Below are positions 43,887-54,921 of a stretch of DNA of 64,000 bases, in pieces. The DNA is from Streptomyces albireticuli (GTDB lineage Bacteria; Actinomycetota; Actinomycetes; Streptomycetales; Streptomycetaceae). The notes under the pieces were generated by a model. That model was not told the origin of the DNA. It did not search any database and saw only the letters and a program-made list of their open reading frames with translations. The stretch lies in contig NZ_JAJQQS010000022.1 in the NCBI RefSeq assembly GCF_021228125.1, positions 101,381-165,380 on the forward strand, read 5' to 3'. The position numbers and the translations under genes are program-made. The stretch's first letter is position 1; each line of letters opens with the position of its first letter.

Positions 43887-45890
43887 TCAGGTCTCCCGGC
43901 CCTCGGCCGGACCCGCGCCCTCCTCGGCCGCGGCCCGGTCCGGCCGGCGCAGGCTGTGCCGGACCCGGAAGACCCGCAGCGCCAGCTGGACCTCCAGCGC
44001 CCGGTCGGGCTGCTGCCACTCCGGGCCCAGCAGCTCGCTGATCCGTTCCAGGCGACGGGCCACCGTATTGGGGTGCACATGAAGCTTCTTGGCCGCGTTC
44101 GTCGGGCTGCCGCCCGCGTCGAAGTACGTCTCCAGCGTGCGCGTCAGATCCGTGAACCGCTGCTGGTCGTAGTCGATGACCGGGCCGATGGCCGAGTCGA
44201 CGAACCCCTCGACGTCATGGTTGTCCGAAAGCAGCACTCCGAGGAAGCCCAGTTCCCGCACCGAGGCCGAGCGGCCGGTGACCCCGAGCGAGGTCATGGC
44301 GTCCAGGCAGCGCAGCGCCTCCTGGAAGCCGTGGTGGACGGGGACCGTCCCCGTCATCGGGCCCGCCGAGCCGACCGTCACCGGGTGGCCGAGCAGCGGC
44401 GACAGCTCCGCGGAGACCGCGCGGGCCGCGCCGCCCGCGTCGGTGCCGGGCAGCAGCAGCACCGCGCAGCCGTTGTGCATGCTCTTGAGCCCGCTCAGCC
44501 GGTGCGCGTACGAGGCCGCCCAGATCGCCATCTTGCCGCGCGCGTCGCCCTCGGGCCGGGCCACCACCAGCACGTGCGGCTTGCTCAGGTCGATGCCGAG
44601 CCGGCGGGCGTGCTGCTCCAGCTGGTGCGGCGGGCGCTGCGGGCTGGCCAGCAGATCGCCCAGGAAGTCGTCGCGCACCTGCCCCTCGGCGATCGCCGTG
44701 CGCCGGCTCTCCACCAGCAGCTGGACGGCCACGACCTGGGCGACGAGGCGCAGCAGCCGCTCGTCCTGCACCGCGTCCGGCCGGTCGGGGCGCAGCAGCA
44801 GGGTGCCGAGGTTCCCGGTGCCGGCGGAGATCGGCACCGCCCACAGGCCGCCGCCGTGGAGGGCGACGGGCTCGCGGGCGGCGTGGGCGTCCATGGTGGC
44901 CAGCACCAGCGCGGACTCGGCGGGGTCCGCGGGGCCGTCCGGGGCTCCCGGCCGGCCGGTGGCGCCGGTCATGTCGCCCGCGGTGGTGAGGATGGTGCCG
45001 TTGGCCGCGCAGACCTGCACGGCGGCGCCCAGCTCCTTGCCGGCCGCGCGGGCCAGCGTGTCCAGGTCGCAGTCGCCGAGGACCAGCTGCATCAGCCGGT
45101 GCTGGGTGTCGCCGAGCTCCTGGGCACCGCGCAGCCCGGCCTCGACCTGGCCGGCGTACCGCTCCAGCTCGCCGACCAGGGCCGTGCTGCGGTCCAGCAG
45201 CTCGGCCTTCTCGATGGCCACCCCGGCGAGGTCGCCCAGCGAGCTCAGCAGGGCGATCTCGTCGGTGGTGAAGTGGCGGACCTTCCGCTCCGCCACGTAG
45301 AGCGTGCCGAACGGCCGGGCCCCTCTGCTGAGCGGCACCGCGAGGATGGCGTGCAGTCCCTCGGCCCGGACGACGTGGTCGACCTCGCCGCTGTGGTGGA
45401 TGCGCTCGTCCGCGAGGTAGTCCGGGCTCCAGAACGGCGACGGCTTGGTCATGACGACATGGCCGAGACCCGTGCCGCTCGGCAGCCGCAGTCCGATGTT
45501 GAGCGCCGTGGTGTGCCCGTCGGAGGCGCGGACGCTGAAATGGCGCTGGTCGTCCTCGTACATGCCGATGTACGCCATGTCCACGGCGAGGAGCAGCCGG
45601 GCGCGCCGGAGGATCACCTGGAGCAGGGTGCCGACGTCGTGCGGGGTCGCGAGGTCGCGCGCGGTGTCGACGAGGGCGGAGAGGCCGGCTTCCCGCTGAT
45701 GGTGCCGTTCCGTCAAAGTCCGTATGCTGAGGCCGAGTTGCTTGGCCCGTTCGAGTTTCGCCAGCTCGTCGGGGCCGGCTCCGGTGCGTCGCCGGGCCTC
45801 GGTCAGCGCCTCGTATTCATGTGCCGGGGCCTCGCCGGCCAAAAGCTCCAGCATGGCGAATATGCCGTCCTCGGCCCTGCCATGTGACAC
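43887..45890 (-). CDS. GAF-domain PucR/CdaR-type transcriptional regulator
   Basis: About 667 aa from the GTG at 45890; a GTG at 45923 is possible. A GAF domain spans about 80-230 (YIGMYEDDQRHFSVRASDGH, FTTDEIALLSSLGDLAGVAI). The middle region resembles the CdaR GGDEF-like part, and a C-terminal PucR helix-turn-helix reads NAAKKLHVHPNTVARRLERI. It is likely the cluster-situated regulator of the leftmost operon: it is transcribed divergently from the methyltransferase-pabAB genes. The ligand sensed by GAF is unknown. Confidence 0.85.
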   Translation of the reverse strand: MSHGRAEDGIFAMLELLAGEAPAHEYEALTEARRRTGAGPDELAKLERAKQLGLSIRTLTERHHQREAGLSALVDTARDLATPHDVGTLLQVILRRARLLLAVDMAYIGMYEDDQRHFSVRASDGHTTALNIGLRLPSGTGLGHVVMTKPSPFWSPDYLADERIHHSGEVDHVVRAEGLHAILAVPLSRGARPFGTLYVAERKVRHFTTDEIALLSSLGDLAGVAIEKAELLDRSTALVGELERYAGQVEAGLRGAQELGDTQHRLMQLVLGDCDLDTLARAAGKELGAAVQVCAANGTILTTAGDMTGATGRPGAPDGPADPAESALVLATMDAHAAREPVALHGGGLWAVPISAGTGNLGTLLLRPDRPDAVQDERLLRLVAQVVAVQLLVESRRTAIAEGQVRDDFLGDLLASPQRPPHQLEQHARRLGIDLSKPHVLVVARPEGDARGKMAIWAASYAHRLSGLKSMHNGCAVLLLPGTDAGGAARAVSAELSPLLGHPVTVGSAGPMTGTVPVHHGFQEALRCLDAMTSLGVTGRSASVRELGFLGVLLSDNHDVEGFVDSAIGPVIDYDQQRFTDLTRTLETYFDAGGSPTNAAKKLHVHPNTVARRLERISELLGPEWQQPDRALEVQLALRVFRVRHSLRRPDRAAAEEGAGPAEGRET

Positions 45891-46173
45891 GATGCCCCCC
45901 CGGGGTCCAGCGCGCTGCCGCACGGATGAGCCACGGCACGGTATGCCGGGAAGCTATGCACCCCGGCAGTGGTGCGTCAACCACGACCGATCAAGCTATG
46001 CGAGGCATCCGTGGGCCGCAAGCCGGGTCGCGTCGGACCGATGGTGTCCGGACCACCGCCGTCTGCCGCTGGTGTGTTACTGGATCACCTTCCTGTAAAC
46101 GCCCTTTATAGGTGAAGGTTGATGAACACCCGGCGCCTTGCCGGGAGTTGTCGCCGATTCCGGGGGGATCAGG

Positions 46174-46914
46174 ATGCTGGAGACGCGGGACTACAGGCTC
46201 TCGCTCGAGCGTAGCCGTGCGGCGCTGACAAGGAAGGACCGGCCGTCGACTTTCCCGATGTGCGGGCGTGAGTGGGAGCTATTACCGGAGGTGTTTGCTC
46301 CGATTTACTCGCCGGCGACGAGGATTGCCCTGGAGTTCCTGGGTCTCGACGAATGGGTGGGAGTTCCGCGTACGGGATCGATGCTGGAGATGGGCTGCGG
46401 TACCGGAATCATCGCGGTGACGAGCGCGCTGGCCGGCTGTGACCGGGTGGTCGCCGCCGACATCCACCCCGCCGCCGCGTTGAACGCCTCGGTGAACGCG
46501 GCCCGGCACGGGGTGCTCGACCGCGTCCGCGGTGTGCGCAGCGACCTGTTCGACGGAATCGACGGGAACGAACGCTTCGACACCATATTCTGGCACTCGA
46601 ATTTCGTGCTGGCCCCGGCGGACTACCGCCCGCGCACCCTGCACGAAATCGCCTATGTGGATCCCGGCTATGCCGCGCACCGGCGCTTCCTGGCCGAGGC
46701 GACCGACCGGCTGACCCCCGGCGGTTCGGTGTTGCTGCACTTCAGCACCCGGGGCGACGTCGCGGCCCTGCTGCGTATCGCCGGTGAGGAGAACCGCCGG
46801 CTGCGGGTGCTCAAGAGCGCCGTGCGGCATGAGGGCGAGCACGAGGTCGAACACCTGCTGATAGAGGTGACACCGGCGGAAGTGCCGGTCCGTCCGGCGG
46901 TGTTCGTCCGATAA
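46174..46914 (+). CDS. HemK/PrmC-like class I SAM-dependent methyltransferase
   Basis: 246 aa from the ATG at 46174. SAM-binding motif LEMGCGTGIIAVTSALAGCD and acidic AADIHP are intact. Where N5-glutamine methyltransferases have NPPY, this protein has HSNF (FWHSNFVLAP), so the acceptor is not the usual glutamine. Adjacent to and 29 nt upstream of pabAB, so probably part of product assembly. It does not look like ToxA of the toxoflavin pathway, as far as I can judge by eye. Confidence 0.75.
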   Translation: MLETRDYRLSLERSRAALTRKDRPSTFPMCGREWELLPEVFAPIYSPATRIALEFLGLDEWVGVPRTGSMLEMGCGTGIIAVTSALAGCDRVVAADIHPAAALNASVNAARHGVLDRVRGVRSDLFDGIDGNERFDTIFWHSNFVLAPADYRPRTLHEIAYVDPGYAAHRRFLAEATDRLTPGGSVLLHFSTRGDVAALLRIAGEENRRLRVLKSAVRHEGEHEVEHLLIEVTPAEVPVRPAVFVR

Positions 46915-46943
46915 GCGGTCGTCCGATAAGAGGGGGGAAGCTT

Positions 46944-49046
<2,103 letters not shown>

Positions 49047-49069
49047 GCGCGCGCCCGGACGAGCGGCCG

Positions 49070-49103
49070 GGTACGGGGCCGGGCCCGCACCCGGCCCCGT
49101 ACC
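49070..49103. terminator. Bidirectional terminator after pabAB
   Basis: A perfect 14-bp stem (GGTACGGGGCCGGG and complement) with loop CCCGCA between convergent genes. Confidence 0.8.
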
Positions 49104-49179
49104 GCCGCTCCGGGCGCCACGGGCACCCCGCCCGGACGGGCCGGGACCCGTCCGGGCCGGCGGCCGGCCGGGCACCGGA

Positions 49180-50310
49180 TCACCCCCGCGGGCGGCGCAG
49201 CCGGTCCTCGACCGCGCCGCGCAGCGCCCGCCAGGAGGAGACGAGCCGGTCCACGCCGTCCGCCTCCAGCTTCTTCGCGACCTCCTCCAGCGACACCCCG
49301 CGCCGCTCCAGCCCCGCCACCACGGCGCGGGCCGCCTCCGCCTGGCCCGTGAGCGTGTCGCCCTGGAGCCGGCACCCCCGGGCCACCGCCTCCAGCGTGG
49401 CCTCCGACATCGCGCTGACCGTGCCCCAGGCGACCAGTCCCGCCACGTACGGCACGCCCGGCGCCGGGTCGGCCGGTGTGCTCACCTCCCACATCAGGCG
49501 CTGCGGGTGCGCATGCGCCGCCGCCAGGATCCGCCAGCGCTCACTGCCGAGCCGCTCCTCGTACAGCCGGTACACCAGCCGGGCGACGGCCACCGCGGCC
49601 GTGCCCGGCGCGGCCGGCACCGCCCCCGGGCCGAGCGCGCGCAGCCGTGCGTCGATCTCGGCGTCGAGGCGGGCCACGGGCAGCGACGCCAGTGAGGAGA
49701 TCGCCGCCGGATCACGGCCCGCGGCCAGGGCCCGCTCCAGCCCGTCGAAGTAGGCGTCGACGACCTGCTCGTAGCGGCGCACCGAGAAGATCTCCGTGAC
49801 GTGCACCCCGATGCCCCGCGCCAGACAGTCCCCGACCGCCGTGATGCCCTCGTCCGTCGCCGGGATCCTGACCAGCGCGTTCGGCCGGCAGGCCGCCCGG
49901 TTCAGGGCCACGGCGGCCACCACCGTGGCCCGCGCGTCGTGCGCCAGGTGGGGGTCCAGGTCCATCGACACATGCCCGTCACGGCCCCGTGTGGAGTCGA
50001 AGACCGGCCGCAACTCGTCGCAGGCGGACCGCAGATCGTAGGCGCACAGCGCCTGTACGGACGTGTCCAGCGGCACCGAACGGCAGGCCAGGTGGGACAG
50101 CTGCTGCCGGTAGGCCGTGCCCCGCGCCATGTCGGCCGCCAGCGCCCGGGGATTCGACGTCGCCCCGCGCACCCCGGCCTCCCGCACGAGGGCCGTGAGC
50201 CTTTCCGGGGCGAGCAGTGACCGGCACAGTCCGTCGAGCCACGGTGAGACGCCTTCCGCGAGCAGTTCGCGTAGTACCTCACCGTCTGAAATCACCGTGC
50301 GCTCTCCCAT
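49180..50310 (-). CDS. Transaldolase homologue lacking the catalytic lysine
   Basis: 376 aa, full length and collinear with actinobacterial transaldolase (TSNP near residue 51, FDSTRGRDGHVSMDLDP, VHVTEIFSVRRY, EGVDRLVSSW). The Schiff-base lysine of the usual IKIPAT motif is arginine here: LVRIPAT, R148, codon AGG at 49867-49869. Other active-site positions also differ: the usual NVT is HVT and WAST is WEVST. It is thus probably not an ordinary transaldolase. It is transcribed divergently from the phzC-type gene. Options are an altered chemistry, a binding or regulatory role, or decay; the frame is intact, which argues against recent decay. Confidence 0.82.
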   Translation of the reverse strand: MGERTVISDGEVLRELLAEGVSPWLDGLCRSLLAPERLTALVREAGVRGATSNPRALAADMARGTAYRQQLSHLACRSVPLDTSVQALCAYDLRSACDELRPVFDSTRGRDGHVSMDLDPHLAHDARATVVAAVALNRAACRPNALVRIPATDEGITAVGDCLARGIGVHVTEIFSVRRYEQVVDAYFDGLERALAAGRDPAAISSLASLPVARLDAEIDARLRALGPGAVPAAPGTAAVAVARLVYRLYEERLGSERWRILAAAHAHPQRLMWEVSTPADPAPGVPYVAGLVAWGTVSAMSEATLEAVARGCRLQGDTLTGQAEAARAVVAGLERRGVSLEEVAKKLEADGVDRLVSSWRALRGAVEDRLRRPRG

Positions 50311-50425
50311 GAGGCGTTGCCCCCTCTCCGGGCCGGTCGCGGAAATGGATAGGGCGGAGGGCACGACAGTAAAGCGGATACGCGACCCCGCCGAACAGTC
50401 CGCGCTTACTCCGTCACATTGGCGT

Positions 50426-50447
50426 GATCGCGGACTTGACAGCGATC
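50426..50447. promoter_or_regulatory. Inverted repeat over a TTGACA -35 box
   Basis: GATCGC and GCGATC flank GGACTTGACA at 50432-50441. The TTGACA is a perfect sigma-HrdB -35 sequence in the divergent gap between the transaldolase-like gene and the DAHP synthase gene. No good -10 was found at the normal distance, so the operator reading is tentative. Confidence 0.4.
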
Positions 50448-50625
50448 TGATGGAGTCCCGCTCAACTGACGAAGTGAGCGTGCCGCCATTGGCGGAACGC
50501 GAGGCCCCGCCGGACGATCGGGAACCCCCGCACCCCGTAGCGAAGGGAGTTCCGAACCCTGCCACCTCCTTGGTTCCACCCCTGTTTGAGAGCGGTCCAT
50601 TAACGAAACGCTTTTGGAGTCATCC

Positions 50626-51798
50626 GTGAACGACGCTCTGCTCGCCACCCGTCTCAAGCCCGCGCTGCAGCAGCCCGATTGGAGTGATGCCCCTCAGATC
50701 CGGCGAGTCCGCGACGAACTATCCTCCCGCCCCGCGCTCGTACGCTCCGCCGACGTACGGACCCTGCGCGCCCACCTCGCCCAGGTCGCCCGTGGCGAGT
50801 CGCAGGTGGTGCAGGCGGGCGACTGCGCGGAGGACCCGGCGGAGTGCACCTCGGGCTACGTGGCCCGGAAAGCGGGCCTTCTCGACGTCCTCGCGGGTGT
50901 GATGAAGATGATCACGCACAAGCCCGTGGTGCGGGCGGGCCGGATGGCGGGCCAGTTCGCCAAGCCCCGGTCCCGCCCCACCGAGGTCGTCGGCGGCGCC
51001 GAACTGCCGGTCTACCGCGGCCACATGGTGAACAGCCCCGAGCCGCATCCCGAGCGCCGCCGCCCGGACCCGCAGCGCCTCCTCTCCGGCTACCTCGCCG
51101 CGGGCGAGGCGATGAGCCACCTCGGCTGGCTCGCCCCCGCCCGCCGCTCGGGCGTCTGCCCGCCGGTGTGGACGAGCCACGAGGCCCTGCTCCTCGACTA
51201 CGAACTGCCCATGGTCCGCGCCGACGAGACCGGACGCGCCCTCCTCACCTCCACCCACTGGCCGTGGATCGGCGAGCGCACCCGGCAGGTCGACGGCGCC
51301 CACGTCGCCCTCCTCGCCGAGGTCGCCAACCCGGTCGCCTGCAAGGTCGGCCCCACCATGGACCCCGCCGAACTCCTCACGCTGTGCGAGCTCCTCGACC
51401 CGGCGCGGGAGCACGGCCGGCTCACCCTGATCGCCCGCATGGGCGCCGACGCCGTCTCCGAGCGGCTCCCCGCGCTCGTCGAGGCCGTACGCGCCGAGGG
51501 CCACCCGGTCATCTGGCTCACCGACCCCATGCACGGCAACACCGTCACCGCGCCCGACGGGCTCAAGACCCGGCTGCTCGACACGGTGGTCCGCGAGGTC
51601 CGCGGCTTCCAGTGCTCGGTCAGGACCGCGGGCGGCGTCGCCGGTGGCCTGCACCTGGAGACCACCCCCGAGGACGTCACCGAGTGCGTACGGGACGAGT
51701 CCGGGCTCGCGCACGTCGGCGACAAGTACACGAGCTTCTGCGACCCCCGGCTCAACCCCGCCCAGGCCATCGAGGTCGTCTCGGCCTGGCAGGGCTGA
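50626..51798 (+). CDS. phzC: Class II (plant-type) DAHP synthase, PhzC-like short form
   Basis: 390 aa from the GTG at 50626, which has GGAG 7 nt upstream; a TTG at 50614 is in frame but less likely. Class II motifs: VQAGDCAEDPAECTSGYV, RAGRMAGQFAKPRS, LLLDYELPMVR, TDPMHGNTV, GLHLETTPEDVTEC and HVGDKYTSFCDPRLNP. It condenses phosphoenolpyruvate and erythrose 4-phosphate, the first shikimate step. It lacks the N-terminal extension that gives feedback control to primary enzymes, as is usual in phenazine-type clusters. First gene of a run ending at about 56.7 kb. Confidence 0.92.
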   Translation: MNDALLATRLKPALQQPDWSDAPQIRRVRDELSSRPALVRSADVRTLRAHLAQVARGESQVVQAGDCAEDPAECTSGYVARKAGLLDVLAGVMKMITHKPVVRAGRMAGQFAKPRSRPTEVVGGAELPVYRGHMVNSPEPHPERRRPDPQRLLSGYLAAGEAMSHLGWLAPARRSGVCPPVWTSHEALLLDYELPMVRADETGRALLTSTHWPWIGERTRQVDGAHVALLAEVANPVACKVGPTMDPAELLTLCELLDPAREHGRLTLIARMGADAVSERLPALVEAVRAEGHPVIWLTDPMHGNTVTAPDGLKTRLLDTVVREVRGFQCSVRTAGGVAGGLHLETTPEDVTECVRDESGLAHVGDKYTSFCDPRLNPAQAIEVVSAWQG

Positions 51799-51881
51799 CG
51801 CGCGGGGGACCCGGCCGGCCGCCCCCGGCCGCCGGGCCCCGGGGACCACCGGACGACCGAGAGCGAAGGAGAGGAACTTCC

Positions 51882-52559
51882 ATGGCTGGCATCCCCCCGA
51901 TAGAGCCGTACCCGATGCCCACGGCGGGCGACCTGCCGGAGAACACCGCCCGTTGGACGGTGGACCCGGCCCGCGCGGTCCTGCTCCTCCACGACATGCA
52001 GCGCTACTTCCTGGCCCCCCTGCCCGGCGGCGTCCGCGACGACCTGGTGCGCCGCACCGCCCTCCTCCGGGAGAGCTGCGCGGCGGCCGGCGTGCCGGTG
52101 GCGTACACGGCGCAGCCGGGCGGGATGAGCGAGGAGCAGCGGGGCTTGCTGAAGGACTTCTGGGGGCCGGGGATGCGGGTGGACCCCGCCGACCGGCTGG
52201 TCGTGGACGAGGTGACCCCGCGGACGGGCGACTGGGTGTTCACCAAGTGGCGCTACAGCGCCTTCTTCCGCTCCGGGCTGCTGGCCCGGATGCGCGCGAC
52301 CGGCCGGGACCAGCTGGTGGTGTGCGGGGTCTACGCGCACGTGGGCGTGCTGATGACGGCCGTGGAGGCCTTCACCAACGACATCGAGACGTTCCTGGTG
52401 GGCGACGCGGTGGCGGACTTCTCCGCCCGCTACCACCACCAGGCCCTCACATACGCGGCGGAGCGATGCGCGGTGGTCACCACGGCCGAGGACCTGGTGA
52501 CCGACCTGGCCGCGGCCCCGGGGGCCACGGCGGCCGACCTGGAAGGAGCGACGGCATGA
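51882..52559 (+). CDS. phzD: Isochorismatase-like hydrolase PhzD
   Basis: 225 aa. Very like PhzD: opening MAGIPPIEPYPMPT, catalytic Asp in LLLHDMQRYFL, Lys in FTKWRYSAFF, and the CGVYAHVGV loop in which Gly replaces the Cys nucleophile of cysteine hydrolases. It cleaves 2-amino-2-deoxyisochorismate to 2,3-dihydro-3-hydroxyanthranilate (DHHA) and pyruvate. The start follows GAAGGAGAGG; its end overlaps phzE by 4 nt. Confidence 0.95.
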   Translation: MAGIPPIEPYPMPTAGDLPENTARWTVDPARAVLLLHDMQRYFLAPLPGGVRDDLVRRTALLRESCAAAGVPVAYTAQPGGMSEEQRGLLKDFWGPGMRVDPADRLVVDEVTPRTGDWVFTKWRYSAFFRSGLLARMRATGRDQLVVCGVYAHVGVLMTAVEAFTNDIETFLVGDAVADFSARYHHQALTYAAERCAVVTTAEDLVTDLAAAPGATAADLEGATA

Positions 52560-54439
52560 GCACGGGCACGGGAGACCTCCTCGGCCGGATCCTGGGCGGT
52601 GACGTACCGGCGTACGCGCTGGTCCACCGCCCGGAGGCCACCGGGCCGGGGGCCATGGACGTCCTGGCGGGCGAGGTGTCGGCGCCGGCGTCCCTGGCCG
52701 ACGTCCGGCTGCCCGCGCCGGGCGGCGCGGGGCACGAGGCGCTGGTGGTGGTCCCGTACCGGCAGATCGCCGAACGGGGCTACGCGTGCGCCGACGACGG
52801 CGCCCCGCTGCTCGCCGTGAACATCACCGACCAGGCCGTCCTGCCGGTGGCGGAGGTGCTGGGCCGCATCCCGGAGACCCGGATCCCCCTCTCCGGAGGG
52901 ACCTTCGACGTGCCGGACGAGGCGTACGCGGACATCGTGCGCCGGGTGATCGCGGAGGAGATCGGCACCGGCGAGGGCGCCAACTTCGTCATCAAGCGGT
53001 CCTTCACCGCGGAGATCACCGGCTACGGGCCCGAGCACGCCCTGACGTTCTTCCGGCGGCTCATGGAGCGCGAGTCGGGCGCGTACTGGACGTTCCTCGT
53101 CCACACCGGTGACCGCACCTTCGTGGGCGCCACCCCGGAGCGGCACATCAGCGTCCGGGACGGGGTCGCCGTGATGAACCCGATCAGCGGCACCTACCGC
53201 TACCCGGCGGCGGGGCCGAACCTGCCGGAGGTCATGGACTTCCTCGCCGACCGCAAGGAGGCCGACGAGCTGTACATGGTCGTCGACGAGGAACTGAAGA
53301 TGATGGCCCGGATCTGCGCCGGCGGCGGCCGGGTCGTCGGCCCGTACCTCAAGGAGATGGCCCGGCTGGCCCACACCGAGTACTTCATCGAGGGCCGCAC
53401 CGGCCGCGACCCCCGGGAGATCCTCCGCGAGACCCTTTTCGCGCCGACCGTCACCGGCAGCCCCCTGGAGTCCGCGGCCCGGGTCATCGACCGCTACGAA
53501 CCCCTCGGCCGCGGCTACTACAGCGGCCTCGTCGCCCTTATCGGCCAGGGCCGCGCGGGCACCCGCGAACTGGACTCGGCGATCCTCATCCGCACCGCGG
53601 ACATCGACCGGGACGGCCGGGTGCGGATCGGGGTCGGCGCCACGCTCGTACGCCACTCCGACCCGGACTCCGAGGTCCTGGAGACCCGGGCCAAGGCCGC
53701 CGGGCTGATCTCCGCGCTCAAGGACGACGGTGGCGGCCGCTTCGGCCGCCACCCCCGCGTCCGCGCGGCACTGGAGGAGCGCAACAGCGCGATCGCCGAC
53801 TTCTGGCTCGCCGGACCCGACGCCCGCGCCCGCACCCGGCCCGTGCTCGAAGGCCGGCGCGTCCTGGTCGTCGACGCCGAGGACACCTTCACCTCGATGA
53901 TCGACCACCAACTGCGGTCACTGGGACTGGAGGTGACCGTACGGCGCTTCGACGAGCCGCACTCCTTCGACGGGCACGACCTGATCGTCATGGGCCCCGG
54001 CCCCGGCGACCCCCGCGCCGCCACCCACCCCAAGATCGCCCACCTGGACGCGGCGATCGCCACCCTCCTCGACGAGGGCCGCCCCTTCCTCGCCGTCTGC
54101 CTCAGCCACCAGGTCCTCAGCCTGCGCCTGGGCCTGGAGCTGCACCGCCGCGAGGTCCCGAACCAGGGCGTCCAGCGCGGGATCGACCTCTTCGGCAGCC
54201 CCGAACGCGTCGGCTTCTACAACACGTTCACCGCCCGCAGCACCACGGACACGGTCCCGTACGGCACCACCGGCACCGTGGAGATCAGCCGCGACCCCGC
54301 CACCGGCGAGGTGCACGCCCTGCGCGGCCCCCACTTCGCGTCGGTGCAGTTCCACGCCGAGTCCGTGCTCACCCAGGACGGGCCGCGCATCGTGGGGAAC
54401 CTGCTCGCCGGCCTCGTCGGAAAGGTGCCCGTCGCATGA
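52556..54439 (+). CDS. phzE: 2-amino-2-deoxyisochorismate synthase PhzE
   Basis: 627 aa. N-terminal chorismate-binding domain with MNPISGTYRYP (PISGT at residues 209-213, the form seen in PhzE) and a C-terminal class I amidotransferase with AVCLSHQVLSLRLG and QFHAESV. It converts chorismate and glutamine to 2-amino-2-deoxyisochorismate, the PhzD substrate. It is coupled to phzD upstream and to the transketolase fragment downstream (ATGA at 54436). Confidence 0.95.
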   Translation: MSTGTGDLLGRILGGDVPAYALVHRPEATGPGAMDVLAGEVSAPASLADVRLPAPGGAGHEALVVVPYRQIAERGYACADDGAPLLAVNITDQAVLPVAEVLGRIPETRIPLSGGTFDVPDEAYADIVRRVIAEEIGTGEGANFVIKRSFTAEITGYGPEHALTFFRRLMERESGAYWTFLVHTGDRTFVGATPERHISVRDGVAVMNPISGTYRYPAAGPNLPEVMDFLADRKEADELYMVVDEELKMMARICAGGGRVVGPYLKEMARLAHTEYFIEGRTGRDPREILRETLFAPTVTGSPLESAARVIDRYEPLGRGYYSGLVALIGQGRAGTRELDSAILIRTADIDRDGRVRIGVGATLVRHSDPDSEVLETRAKAAGLISALKDDGGGRFGRHPRVRAALEERNSAIADFWLAGPDARARTRPVLEGRRVLVVDAEDTFTSMIDHQLRSLGLEVTVRRFDEPHSFDGHDLIVMGPGPGDPRAATHPKIAHLDAAIATLLDEGRPFLAVCLSHQVLSLRLGLELHRREVPNQGVQRGIDLFGSPERVGFYNTFTARSTTDTVPYGTTGTVEISRDPATGEVHALRGPHFASVQFHAESVLTQDGPRIVGNLLAGLVGKVPVA

Positions 54440-54921
54440 GCCCCACCGTCACACGGCCGCCGGAGCCCCCGCCGCTCACCGCCGCCGACCGGGTCGCCCG
54501 GGGCGGCTACGTCCTGGCCGAGGCCGAGGCGGCCGGCCGGACCCGCGACCCCGACGTCGTGCTGGTCGCGGGCGGGACCGAGGTGCCCGTCGCCCTGGAC
54601 GCCCGCCGGATCCTCCAGCGCGAGGGCATCGCCACCCGTGTGGTGGCCATGCCCTGCGCCAGGTGGTTCCACGAGCAGGACCCCGGCTACCGCGAGGCCG
54701 TCCTGCCGCCCGGTGCCCGCGCCACCGTCTCCGTAGGCACGGGCACCGCACTCGGCTGGTACCAGCTCCTCCGCCCGGCACGCGAGACCGTCGGCCTGGA
54801 CGGCGCCGGGGCCTTCGCCTCGTACCGCGCTCTGTACGAGCAGGGCGGGCTGACCGCCCAGCGGGTCGCGGCGGCCGCCCGCGCGGGACTCGCCCGCGGG
54901 CCGGGCGGGAGCCGCCGGTGA
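54436..54921 (+). CDS. Free-standing transketolase C-terminal domain
   Basis: 161 aa. It aligns with only the last third of transketolase: VARGGYVLAEA, VVLVAGGTEVPVALDARRIL, VVAMPCARWFHEQDPGYREA, VLPPGARATVSVGTGTALGW. The thiamine-diphosphate and pyrimidine-binding domains are missing, and the gene begins cleanly at an ATGA overlap with phzE, so it is not a simple 5' deletion by a nearby end. The usual FGASAxY segment has become GAGAFASY. On its own it cannot be a transketolase; it may pair with another subunit, bind sugar phosphates, or be a remnant. Confidence 0.85.
   Translation: MSPTVTRPPEPPPLTAADRVARGGYVLAEAEAAGRTRDPDVVLVAGGTEVPVALDARRILQREGIATRVVAMPCARWFHEQDPGYREAVLPPGARATVSVGTGTALGWYQLLRPARETVGLDGAGAFASYRALYEQGGLTAQRVAAAARAGLARGPGGSRR

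Noticed and set aside
42501..45887. 1128-codon plus frame spanning the transposase-like gene and the PucR gene
   Set aside because: Arg/Pro/Gly-rich translation without domains; two real genes on opposite strands explain the region.
46174..46914. Assigning the methyltransferase as ToxA
   Set aside because: Its closest look is HemK/PrmC-like with HSNF at the NPPY site; I see no particular similarity to ToxA.
50626..54439. A complete phenazine cluster
   Set aside because: Only phzC, phzD and phzE are seen; phzA/B, phzF and phzG are absent from the window, so the product may be DHHA- or 3-hydroxyanthranilate-derived instead.
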